From Aphelocoma coerulescens (taxonomy: Eukaryota > Chordata > Aves > Passeriformes > Corvidae), in contig NC_091014.1 of the NCBI RefSeq assembly GCF_041296385.1, positions 52,036,078 through 52,100,077 of the forward strand: a stretch of DNA of 64,000 nt. The letters run 5' to 3'. A program made the position numbers and the translations under genes. Shown piece after piece: positions 8,822 to 20,100 of the stretch. The notes beneath the pieces are model-generated. The model did not search any database. It had not been told where the DNA came from and saw nothing but the letters and a program-made list of their open reading frames with translations. The stretch's first letter is position 1; the number at the start of each line of letters is the position of its first letter.

Positions 8822-11800
8822 GGTAGGTGGTAGTTACCAAAGTTGTTTACCTGTTAACCCTGACCTCTACCTAATATCAGTTTTTGGGCACAAGCCTTGT
8901 TTGGGATAATCCTGGGATCCTGCTGTAAATTCTTGCCCTGGCAGTATATACATCACTACCCATGTGTCTTGGACCACCACACTGGGCTCTCTCCCCCATT
9001 CCAGCAGCCGGTAGGATCTGGGCTCTCATTGCTTTGGGTCACATAGATGACTCTGGGACTTAGGTGGGAATAATGCATTCTCTAGTGACGTTGGACTCCT
9101 GTGACCTGCATCCTAATTCACTTCTGGTAGGAGGCTCTATTGGCAGCTGCCTGATGGGAAAGGAAAAATTCCTCACAGAAATGATCGGGAAGAGGTGATT
9201 TCAGATAGAGCTCCAAGTGGAGAATATTGCACTGGGATGTGCTCTGTACCCTCCTTTCAGTGGCAGGACTGTCAGCCAAAGCCAGATTGTTGAGTTGTCC
9301 TCCAGGTCCCTCATACCTTCTCAAGCAATGCTACTCACCCCTCTAAAAGAGCAGCCCAGCATCTTACAAGACTGTGCATCTCCCCCAGCACAGCCTGGAA
9401 AACCACCCTGCAAGGGGAGGGCCCTCTGCAGGATGCACAACAGAATTTGGATGGCTCACAGAATTCATTTTGCTGTATCTACTTCTACTAAGTGCCACAG
9501 ATTACTGCAGTAGAATTGCTGCTCGTGGAGGAACAAACTAGACTCCAGCTGGAAAGGTGCTGAGGTGTTGGCTGGGCTACACTGGACTGCTAGTAAGAAA
9601 GGCTGGTTTTGAATAAAGTACTGTGAGTTAGTGTGAGATACCCCATGTGCTTAGCAAAGGATAATTTAACCTCTGTGTCCTTGCAAAGGAGCAGGAGACC
9701 TGCAAGAGTGAACACTGGGACATGCAAAGCTGTTATGCTCCGCTGACTTGGAACAGCATTGATCAGTTTGTGCTAGCTGCAGATCTGGTGAGGAAACTTT
9801 AAGTACAGCAGATTGATTGCTACCAGGGGACAAATTCCCCATAGCAGGTTGGATTCAAGCACTGAAGTACTGACATATTGATCTATTTATGTTGATTTAT
9901 CAGCAATAGCCCTGTACCCCAATTTCTTCTGTGTGGTTATACAAATTTTAAAAAGCATCCTAGTGCTACCTTAACTGATTTCTTTCAGAGGATATATAGA
10001 AGACACACCTCTATATAAAGCCCCATATTGTAAGCATATGCTGCAATCTATAATAGACAGGGGAAAAAAGTGATCACAGGGAAGCATGTTATCATGCAAC
10101 CAGCTCCACCAACATGCTGGCTCACAGGCTTTAGTTTGAGCTCCATCTACAAATCTCACTTGCCTTGGAGATGGTCCCAGGAAGTCTCAAGAGTTTAAAT
10201 GAGCTCCCCAGGTGGGAAGAGTTGAAGTAGGATATTATCCCACAGTCTCTGGGCTCTGCTCAACAGCAACAGACTCATCCAGGTACCTTGTGTGGTGTAC
10301 TTTTTCTTTGGTTTTCCCGAATTTCTTGATGAATTTAATTTATGTGAATTTCTGACTGAAAAAGTTGCTTACATATTAAGTGCAAAAAAATTCTGTGATG
10401 GCTTAAATTGGTTTCTCCCCCCCTTGCTCCAGACCCGTTGTGCTCCTCATTTATTAGCATCATGCTGTAACCAACTGAGCTAAACTCAGTTGTTCCAGAG
10501 CTCTCCAGCTGTGCAGAAGGTGGGAGAGACAAAGAGATGCTGGCTCTTTACCCACCACAGTCTGAGCCCAATATGATAATTTAAATGGAAATCTTTGTTT
10601 TAAGCCAAGTGATGAGTGGTTGAAAAAGTGGAGTGCATCTACTTCAGGGATTAACCTGCAGTGTAATTTGGATGGTGGGGCTGCTGGAGTGTTAAATCAT
10701 TCCCACATGAACCACCACCATTCAGCTGGAAGCAGCCCCAGGCACACACCATGCATCAGGTCCAAGTGGTGCACATTTGTATCACTTTATTTGCAACTAA
10801 TGAAATAGCTAGAAACATTTATTGCATATAAATTATATATGAGCACCCGTCATACAAATAAACTCTTTCCAGTCTCAGCTTTCCATTTCCTCCTTAATCA
10901 GAAAGTCTATTATATTTGGGACAGATTCAGGAGTCTCTGCTGGTTCCCATCCCCTGGGCCTGTTTAGGTTAACTCGTGAGGTGAGCTACTCTTCAGATCT
11001 CTACAAAACCCATACCCACCTTTAGAGTGTGCACCTATTTTAATGTATGAAGTGGCAGGGGAAAGAAGTTTCTTTCCAGCTCTTGTCTAGACTTAACCTT
11101 CTTTCACTTGGAAAATCTGGCAGATTCCCCATAGGCTGAGATGAAATAATAGTGAAAACCATAAGTAATCACACTTGTAATTACAGGCCTACCAGCTCCT
11201 TATTGACCTCTGACAGAAAAAGGAAATAGCACATACTAGGATCATTTAAAAACAAGGGAAAAGTTCTAGTTAACACTAAGTCTCATGTGTTTATGGAAAA
11301 GAATCTATGAAACTGCTTGGGAATTTTTGGAGATGTAAGTTACAGATTTGGGTTATGGATTTGGCTGACAAAACTAAAAGCTGTTGAAGTCATAGCTCTC
11401 CAGCAAGGAAACTGATACAGTCTTACACTGTGTTTTGATTTTTAAAATACTGGAATGATACCAAATTAACACATTTTGTAGTAATTGGACTGAGAATTGA
11501 CTAGATAGCAAGTGTCAAAATATTAAAGTTGATACAAGCATGTAAGGGGGGGGGGGTTTGAAACAGCCCAGTGGTGAGTTACTCCACCCGGGCCACACTT
11601 TTGGTCTGGCAGCACTGTCTGTGGAAGAAGTGACTCTGGTGAAGGACTGACTCACAGCAGAGTAGCAGCTGACTGTGAGCTCCCAGAGCAGTCAGAAAGG
11701 CTAATTCCATTCTCCAACATATAAGCAGGGAATGCGGAACAGGTGTAATGAGATTATATTGAAGGAGATTATATTGTGTCTGCTAATTCCATGGAGGTGA

Positions 11801-13070
11801 TTACTGGTGTGAAAGAATTCCCAATTTTGACATCTATGATTCAATGAGGAAGGGAACAAGTTGGAGAGGCTTCCTGGCACAGCTTTAAGGCATGTTAAGG
11901 AGTTGGAAGACATTTTATGGGAGAGAAGCATTTAGGACCAATATGATCAAAGCCTTAGTATACCTATGTAGTGCTGCATTTTTGCTCCTCCAGTTGTCAC
12001 ACTGCCTAACAATGGCACAAGAAAAAACAGTCTAGAGACGAGGTATACATTCAATAATGGAGAAAGGAGTTAAATACTTCAGTGGTTTACTTAGGGTGCT
12101 GGCAGCTTTCCAACCATTGGCAGTTTTTTAATGAAGATGGGATGTTTAACAAAACAACAATGATTAATGTGACAGAGTCCTTTGTCCTGTGATCATCTGG
12201 AAAGCAGAGTGGTCTGGAAATTAGTCTACTGCAAGAGACACTGCTGTCCGATGGTACCAGCCTGCAATACTTCTACAACCACTCCCAAAATTATAGTCCA
12301 TAGTTACACTCCTTGCATTTTATGTTGTTTTACTTCATTTAGAGCCTTGGTTTCCTCAGCTGAGGAAGCCCCTGCTTCTAGGTCCAGCAATGACTTAGGA
12401 CCTTTCTGCTATGGGATCTCTGTATTGGGCTCCCTGCAAACAGCCTCTCCCAGCTGTTTTGTCTGCTTTGGAGAAATGCCTGAAGTGAGAGACCTCAGTG
12501 CCTGTGTCCTGTGAGTGGGGTTCAGCATCACCACCCGCCTCAGCGTGGGGGGACAAATCTGGGAAAGCATGGGCAGGACTGAGGCTACATGTTCCAAGTG
12601 AAGGATTCTGAGCAAAGGGATTTGGGCAAGGTCCACCCATTTCGGCCTCCAGTAACATGTCCTGAAAATGCGGGATAACAAGGAGAGGCAATAAACCTCA
12701 AGGATCCAATGAAATCCTGAAATCCTTAACTGAGCTTCTACCTCCCTGTCTGTTGGGCAGCAATGTTAGGAGAAGTTACCTGGGGTGGTCATGGATTTAT
12801 GGGGCCACAGAGCCTCGAGGAGTTCACACCTAGGTCCAGTAGTGCAGAAGGCTGGGACCTCATTTCCCCTTGTCCCAGATTGTCCTGTACTGCTCCAGGG
12901 TGTTTGGCATATAGGCAAGATTCAAAGGTGAGGGAGTGGTTTGCTGTACAGTTATAGAAGACTGCAGCTACTTAAATCTGACCTAAATGCCTTCCAGCTT
13001 ATGCAGCCTGATGCTCTGTTTGAAAACCTAGAAAGTCGCTGTCTGCTGGGCCTTCCTCCCTCAAGTGAAC
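8822..13070. other. Gene-free stretch
   Basis: No exon, RNA gene or complete mobile element was recognised. It holds an 11-G run at 11546-11556 and scattered AT-rich DNA. All reading frames are short and show no family motifs. Confidence 0.5.
11546..11556 (+). repeat. Poly(G) run, 11 nt
   Basis: Eleven uninterrupted G residues follow TGTAA. A homopolymer of this kind is prone to length error in sequencing. Confidence 0.95.
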
Positions 13071-13079
13071 CAGGGGCAT

Positions 13080-13340
13080 GGATTGGCAACGAGTGGGAAC
13101 TCGTGCTCTGCGGCGGCCGTGGGGGAAAGCCGCAACAGCAGCGGGTGTTGCAGACTGGCACGAAAGCGCATCGGCCGCGGTGCCCCCCGCGCGGCTGGCT
13201 CGGGCTCCCCTCGCTCCATCCATCGTCCGGGACACGCAGCTCCGCTGGGCACGGCAGCGCAGCAGCTCCGTGCCGGGGCGAGCAGCGCGCAAGCCGCGGC
13301 ACCCGGCTCCCCGCAGCCGCGCTGGGTCACCCCGCTCTGG
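13080..13340. promoter_or_regulatory. Small CpG-rich patch, function unknown
   Basis: CpG density rises sharply (GCGGCGGCCG, CATCGGCCGCGG, CGCGCGGC), with AT-rich DNA on both sides. Open frames on both strands are a by-product of GC-rich composition and show no recognised domain. It could be an orphan CpG island, for example the start of a non-coding RNA. Confidence 0.4.
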
Positions 13341-13399
13341 GCAGCCCCTGTACCTTCGCTTTCCTGGAAAGCAGTTTCTCTTCGTTACTGAGAAGAGCC

Positions 13400-16300
13400 C
13401 TGCTCTGGTAGAGGAAGGAGGGGCCTTGCCACCGCTTCATGCAAAGGGGCCACTACTTGTGCTAATTTTTCTCTTAAGAGTGGAACTAAAACAGCCTCTG
13501 CTCGCTCTAAACCACTAAAGGTGTTTGTTTGTTTGTTTGATTGTTTTCGTTTGTTTAGTTTAGGTTTTTTTCCTGGGGGAGCAGAGGAACAGGGCTGGGG
13601 GATTTTTGTGTGTTGGTTTAGTCCTCCTGGCTTTCTCTTTTTGTGTTGTTGGGTTTTTTTTCCTTCTTCGTAATGCTTTGCTGTTAGCACCTCCTAAAAG
13701 GAGCTTTTAGCAAGTTAAGAGAGAGACCATCTTGAAAGGGGAGGAAAGGTCAAAAGGGAAAAACTACCTAAGACTGAATGGAGTCAAACATTGTACATTT
13801 TGTACTATTTTCAGGTTGGACTTGCAGCACATCAGGAGATGGTGACAGTCATCTCCTACTCACCCCCCAAGCATCCTTCCATCCTCCTATCTGTACAAAA
13901 TCTCATGTACTGCCCGCATCACCTGTCATCCCAGGGTACCCAGGCCTTCCCCTTGCTTTCTTCTCTCCCTTTCCTTCCCATTTAACCCCCTGGCAGGAAC
14001 CCCTCAGGTTATGTCTAGGCCACTTGGTCAAGTACATTGTCAGGGCAGTTTCATATCCTAATCACATCCCATCCAGAAAGCCAGTGTCCACACTAATGGG
14101 CAACAGCACGTTTGGGTCTGGCTGGGGGCCCAGTAAGGCACTGAGATCCTAAGTAATTGGTCACCTGTGATCTGGAATTGGTGCTCCAGCCCCAGCTGAG
14201 CTTTCATGCACAAGTCTGCTAAGCTGAAGGGCAAGTCAGTACTGATAGATCTAAAGTGTTAATCCATCTTCCCTCCCCTGTGCCGTCAATGTTCTTCTCC
14301 TTTGTTTTTTTGTATCTCTTTTCCTTTCTTCTGCAGATTTTCAGTGTTTCATTATCTCCACTTCAGTTCTTTTCCCTCATCCTATTATCCTCTCCCTTCC
14401 TCTGGGGCAATGTTTGCCCTTTGCTTTCCCAGAAAACCATCTTTATTCAGTAGTTTGCAGTGACCTGCTCCAGAACACCTTCTGCCCACACCTCCCAAAC
14501 TGACAGGAGTAAATAGGCAGATTGTGGCTCCTTCTACCTTATGCAAGCTGTAAGGAATCTGCAGGCTGTGAAGAAGTGAAGCTGTTAGGGTGTTACTGGC
14601 TCTTGGGCTGCTGGATATCAACATCTTGGAACTTACCAAAGACTTGGAGGTTGCTGAAGAAGAAGCAGAGAAACACCACAAAGTAGAACTATCATCCAAA
14701 GGTAGAATGAACTCAGACCTACTGCTCTCAGCAGCAGGACTTCAGACAAAACTCTCTGGAAATGGTTCATTCTGTCAGCAGCTCTATCAATTAATGCTTT
14801 CATGTTTAATGTGGTTTAAAGTTTTAGCAACGGGGATAGTGAGGGTATATGTATCCATAGGCAGAGAAAAAATGAGGGGTAGGATAAAACTTGTAAATCC
14901 TAAGAACAAATCCTGGCACCTTCTTGGGAGCTATTCCTTGTCATGCTGTCATCAGCATCTGGGCATCTCAAAAACTGTCTTTAAGATGGATCCACCTTCC
15001 TTCAGAGATGCAACAGTAGGCAGTGTTCAAATTAGCCTGCCTGCATCCTCACTGTCATTACCCAGAGCCTTTCAGGCAGGCATCCTTGCACTGAAAGCAG
15101 TTGGGAAAAAAATCATCAATCCAGTGGTGAGAGCATGGGAAATCTCTTGGTTCTAGGGAACTTGTATTCTTTTTTCCTCAAGAAAACTCACCAAAAGACA
15201 GGATTTGTTTTTCACATTAAACACATCCAGACTTGGTTTCAGGTTCACAGGAAAGAAATGCAGCACTAGCTAATCATGAAGCCACCTCAGAGGTACCTTG
15301 ATCCTGAACACATTTTGGATGCTGTGAGTCAAATCCAAGCTTTGGAAAATTGTGGTCAATGGTGTCATTGTGACATGTCTCACCAGCTTTTATGGCTGAA
15401 GAGGATTGCTGCAATATGCTTCAGCTGCAACTGCTGCAAGGTCACAGTTTCAAGTGGATGAGAGAAATATGAGCAAGACCCACAGATGATCTCGGAGCAG
15501 TGAGGCTGGATGTTAACTTTTCCCAGGCAAAAATGAAGAAGAAGAATAAAAGGCAGAATTAGACCAGGCCATTTAACATTAAGGCAAGGTGGCTGGAAGA
15601 GTCTATGAAGTCACCCAATGAGTGTTATAAATATCCACAGAGGAAAACAGACTCCCTACTAGGCAACTGTAAAGCAAACCACAGGATATTTTTGAAGCTG
15701 CCAACCAAAAATACAAAGAAAAGTGTGACAAGCCTACTTAAAAACCAAAAATGGAACAGATGAGCACTTCATCCCTGCTGTGATTTAGAGCTCCAGCGGC
15801 AGGTCCTCCCACTGAAGCCTCTCTGAAAAAGAATGAAGTGCTTTGCCCAGATTCTTATGGAAGTTCAGAAATTCTTCTGTGGTCAGCAACATCTTCATGC
15901 TTGGTTGAAAGAAGAAACAAGAACTGATGTCTCAACATTCAGTGGAACTTCTGGCAAGGTTGAGGATCAGATTCAGCAGTGTTTCTGACTGCTTTATGCT
16001 CCCTAGAAATGCCAAGCAGCTGTAAAGCTTTTAGTCTGCTGCTCAGGCTGGAATTACAGCTGCTTTGCATCACTAGGCTGGTACAGAGCAGCCAGAACAC
16101 TTTTGCGTTTGGGGTTTGCACAGAGCTTTTTCAACAGGGCAATTCACCTGGTATGCACACACCAGGGAATGTGTGTGGCAGGCTCGGCAGCATCTAGAGG
16201 AAATATATAGGTGAGTGAGAGCTCTGATGACATGATCAAATCATAGCCTCATTACAGGCTAGGCCTTTGTTTGTACTGAATTCCAAAGTTTATATTTTCT

Positions 16301-16480
16301 TCTATTACATTTATTCTCTCTGAGCAGCAATATGCTTACAGCATGCATCATGCGGTGCACTATTTGTATTTCGTATCATAACATTTCTCTGCATTTGTAA
16401 TTTTGTACATGATTTCCAGTATTTTAATTTGACCCACCAAGGCAACAGCGTGCGTTTTGGGGCACGCTCCTTAAGTGCCT
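13400..16480. other. Gene-free stretch
   Basis: Begins with T/G-rich low-complexity DNA (GTTTGTTTG-type repeats at 13522-13560). Otherwise nothing recognisable on either strand. Confidence 0.45.
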
Positions 16481-16984
16481 ATTACCCCGCCACACACGCT
16501 GTGCTTCCAGGGTGCCCGGTGTCCTTCTGAGAGTTCCTGCAGTGCCCAAGAGGAGCTGGAAGAACTCTGGCAGGGAAAGTCGGGGCAGGCTCTCTGTTTT
16601 CCGCTGGTGTAAAGAGCCCTCTGCGTCTCCCCTCGGCCCTGGACATTGTCCCTTCCCCGGCGCTTGCGAGCTCCGATGCCCCATCCCCGCGCTGCAGGGC
16701 AGCTGATGGTGGCTGGGAGGAGGGGCAGAACCCCGGACCGGCCGCCGCCTCCCCGGGGCGACACGTGGCTCCGGCGGGTCCCGGGGCTGGCGGATGCTGC
16801 GGTGTCGTCCCGGTGAGATTCCTCTGCCAGTCTGCAGCGGAGGGGCTTTCACAGCATCTTTTTTGTTTTCCCCTTTCCTTTTTTCCCTCTCTCTCCCTCC
16901 CATCCGTCCAAGTTTTCTTTAAAAAAAAAACCCAAACTTTTTTCTTCTTTACTTTTTTTTTCCCCCTTGCAAGAGCCACGCCGT

Positions 16985-17197
16985 GGAAAGACGGGGTGGT
17001 GGAGGAGGGAGAAACCCCTCCCCTTCCCCTCCCCCGTGTCTCCTTCCTCGGAAAAGAAACACTTGGGGGGTTTCCTCCCCTCCTACCCTTCCCCTCCCTT
17101 CTGTGCCGCTCCGCTCCCCGGAGCCGAAGCCGCCGCCGCGACGCCCGCCCGCCCCGCGGCCGAGGAGGGCCCGGCGGAGCAGCCGCGCCGCCCCCGG
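16985..17197 (+). other. Possible non-coding first exon of the SOCS1-like gene
   Basis: The 3' boundary is set by the donor at 17198. The 5' boundary is a guess because no TATA box or initiator could be fixed. It would splice to the strong acceptor at 30401-30402. An alternative longer form would end at 17399. Confidence 0.3.
17044..17053 (+). promoter_or_regulatory. STAT6-type TTC-N4-GAA palindrome next to an IRF half-site
   Basis: TTCCTCGGAA fits the N4-spaced STAT element preferred by STAT6. It runs directly into AAAAGAAAC, which fits the IRF half-site AANNGAAA. SOCS1 genes are known to be induced by STAT and IRF factors. Binding here is inferred from the motif alone. Confidence 0.35.
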
Positions 17198-17199
17198 GT

Positions 17200-20100
17200 A
17201 AGCCGCGCACCGGCCCCTTTGTGAGCGGAGGGGCCGAGGGGGGGATGCGGAGAGCGGCGGGGAGCGGGGCCGCCTCCGTTTGGCTTCGGGGCGGGAGAGC
17301 GGCGGGGGCCGGGCCGGGCAGCGCCGCTGTCGCCCCGGCACTGAGCGCTCGCTCGCACCGGAGGCAGCGCCGCCCGCCCGTGGCCCCGGTGGTGCCGGAG
17401 TAAGTTGTGCTGGGTTAACTGGAAACGGCCTTTTTGGGGGGCGGGCTGCGAGAAGTTTGTATGTCTGTCCGTCTGCCGGTCTGCTCCGGTCCCCCCTTGG
17501 CTTATGAAAGGGTGCAGCCCGGTTTGGCTCCTGGGGGCATTGGGGCCGTTGTTGGCTGGGAAGAAGGAGCGCGTTGGGGCTTGGGGGTGTTTCCCGAGGA
17601 GTCGGGGGAGATTTGGGGTGCTGGCATCTCACTGCCGGCCTTGAAGGGAGCCATGTGCTGTACTGAGGTGGCGGCGGGGTGCTGGGAGTAGCCTGGGAGG
17701 CTCCGTTGGGGACTGTGCAGCATGCTGTCAAGGTGTTCTTTACAGCGTTAGGGTAGGGAGATGCTTCTTTTAAAGTGAAACCTGCAAATTATGTAATGTC
17801 CTAGATGGGTCTGTAGGGAAGCAGCCGCGCAGGTCCGGGTAACTTGGTCATCACACCACTTCTTTCCTTTATCACGTAAAGCACTGGAGAAGCGGTGTTC
17901 AGAGTGTTACACTTAGTCTTAGCTAAGGAAAAGGGAGCTGCCTTCCAGAAGTGAAGGCGTTACAGGGAAGCGGGGTGACTGAACCAGGGGTGTACATGCC
18001 CGTTTGGGGTTGCCTTGGAAGGCAGAGAAACTGGCCCTCCTCCAGACCTGGCACAGTCAGAACGCAGCCTCTTACCTTGCCGTTTCTCAGAAGATCAGTG
18101 CTGCGCACCCATGAAAAGCCTCATCGCAAAGGTTATCGCTAAATCCTCCCTCTTTATGCAATCTGAGTCATGGTGCTCACAGCCATGCAGGATCCGCTAC
18201 TCACTTTTTCCCACAAACGCACGCGCTGTTACTGAGAATTTTGGAATGGTTACCATGTAAAACCTCAGCTCATGCTACTCTTAGGATTCTTTTTTTCCTT
18301 TTTTAAAAATTTAGTTTAAGTGCATATTCCTTCCTGGTTAGTAGAAGCTTGGAAACAGGATCTGGATGAACCCCAGAGGTAACTGAGAGGAACTCAAGAA
18401 TGTTAACTTAGTGTCCCTGGCTGTTTTCTTCTCCTGCATGGTGAAAAAGGGGGATGTGGCTTGACCATTGTTCTGGAAAGTTGAGGGTAAAGGGTACTGT
18501 TAGCAAGCTGCTATTTAGGACTGTGTGGTCCAGACAGTGCCATTTACTAGTTCTAGTCCTTGCAGCTCTTAGAGAACTTAAATGAAAATCCCAGTCACGT
18601 GTTGACCACGCTCAACTATGTAAAATGGGGTGGACTCAGAAACAACTAGTTTCCTGATATTTCATTCTCTATTGACTGTGTCCTTAAGTAGGTATGCAAG
18701 CATATCTTCTTTCTCCAAACAATTGCAACTGCAATTCAGATGCTGTGTGAATGTCAAATGGGCTATTCAGTCACAGCAGGGCAATGGTCATGTGCTTTAA
18801 AATATGCACATGCACAGAAGTTTGTGAGACTGAGGCTGTATTATCACATAATGTTGCTCTTGGTTGAATCAAGCAGATGAAGTCAAGCTTTGTTTCTGTG
18901 TTCATGAGTGATTCTGCTGGCTATGTGATTTAAAACATAGTTGTTGAAGTATGAATTCTTGTTCCCTCCAAGGGAAGGCTCTTGGGCACAAGCCCTCAGA
19001 ATTACTGGGATGCCAGCCTCCCACACAGGTTCGCATCTTTTCCTGAGTTAGACTGGGATCTGGGCCTTTGTTATTTCTGTGCTTCTTGTTAATGTTCAGT
19101 ATGTTGTATGTCCTTTAATGACCTGGCTTGCTTATCACTTACTTAAAAGTAGTGGGGTTGAGTGGCAGGGGTTTTCCGTAAGATTGAGTTGGAAGGCACA
19201 GGTAAACTTTGCTGGGGTCCCCAAAAACAGGCAGAGAGGAGCACTGGGGAGAGGCTGAGCTTCTTCAGATCCTCCCAGGTGTGTGTCTCTGTCCCCACTG
19301 TGCCTGCTCAGAGAGGGCCAAATTCAGTTTCCAGATGACAGCTTCAAGCATGCAGCCAGTGTCTCTTACCCTCCTCAGTCTAGCTGGGATTTCTGTGAAG
19401 TTGGTGGTCGGTGTGTGCAAGGATAGAGCTGGCATTGGGTGGTGTAAATTCTAAATTGTTGTCACTAATACTGCGGTTGCATTGCTGAGAAACAAAGGAG
19501 AAAATGTGCCTTTGGAGCTGGTTTTTTTTCCTTGTTTCTCTTTTTCTCTAGCCCCACTGGGAATGTTTGGTCTTTTCTCCTAGTCTATCCCTGCTGCTCC
19601 TTGCCACCCCTCTCTCCCCCTGCCACCCACAGGCTTCTCTGTCCTGATTTCTCCAGCTTTGGTTTGGTCAGCAATAAAGAGATAGTGCCAATACTTAAAT
19701 ATGACATCATTTGGGTCGTGTTGATACTGTGGTTAGATTAATAAAAGCTGTGGGGAGGTGGTGTGTTCCTGAGCTGTTATTCCAGGCCGCTGCAGACCTC
19801 AGCTAGTGGTGCTTGCCAAAAGCTCACAAGATGGGAGAGGAGGGCACGTGCCTCTCTGCAACTTAAAGTGTGGATGATGTGAGAGCTGAGTATGCCATAC
19901 AGGGACGATATCTTTTTACAGAGTGAAGGTGTTAAGTGTGTGTGTCATTAGGAGGCATATTTATTTAAAATAATGCCAGTAAATGCTACATTATTTAAAT
20001 CCTTGATTACGTGTAAGTAGAGGCAGAAGGCAGGTATGATAGCAACAACCCCTTTTATCCTGTCAGTCTGCTTCATTATGACCTGCTCTTCTGGTCTGCA

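Larger units (their letters stand above)
16620..17420. promoter_or_regulatory. CpG island, candidate promoter of the SOCS1-like gene
   Basis: A strong CpG island with a long pyrimidine-rich tract inside it (about 16857-16975). It contains two good plus-strand donors: CCCCCGG|GTAAGC (exon end 17197) and GCCGGA|GTAAGT (exon end 17399). SOCS1 in mammals has a non-coding exon 1 in a CpG island followed by one coding exon. This island is the nearest upstream candidate for the coding exon at 30469-31152. The link is inferred from gene structure and orientation only. Confidence 0.5.

Noticed and set aside
16482..17731. Minus-strand frames of 242 and 260 codons across the CpG island
   Set aside because: CpG islands lack the AT-rich stop codons, so long frames arise by composition. 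The proteins are Pro/Arg/Gly runs without domains, and two good splice donors are on the opposite strand.
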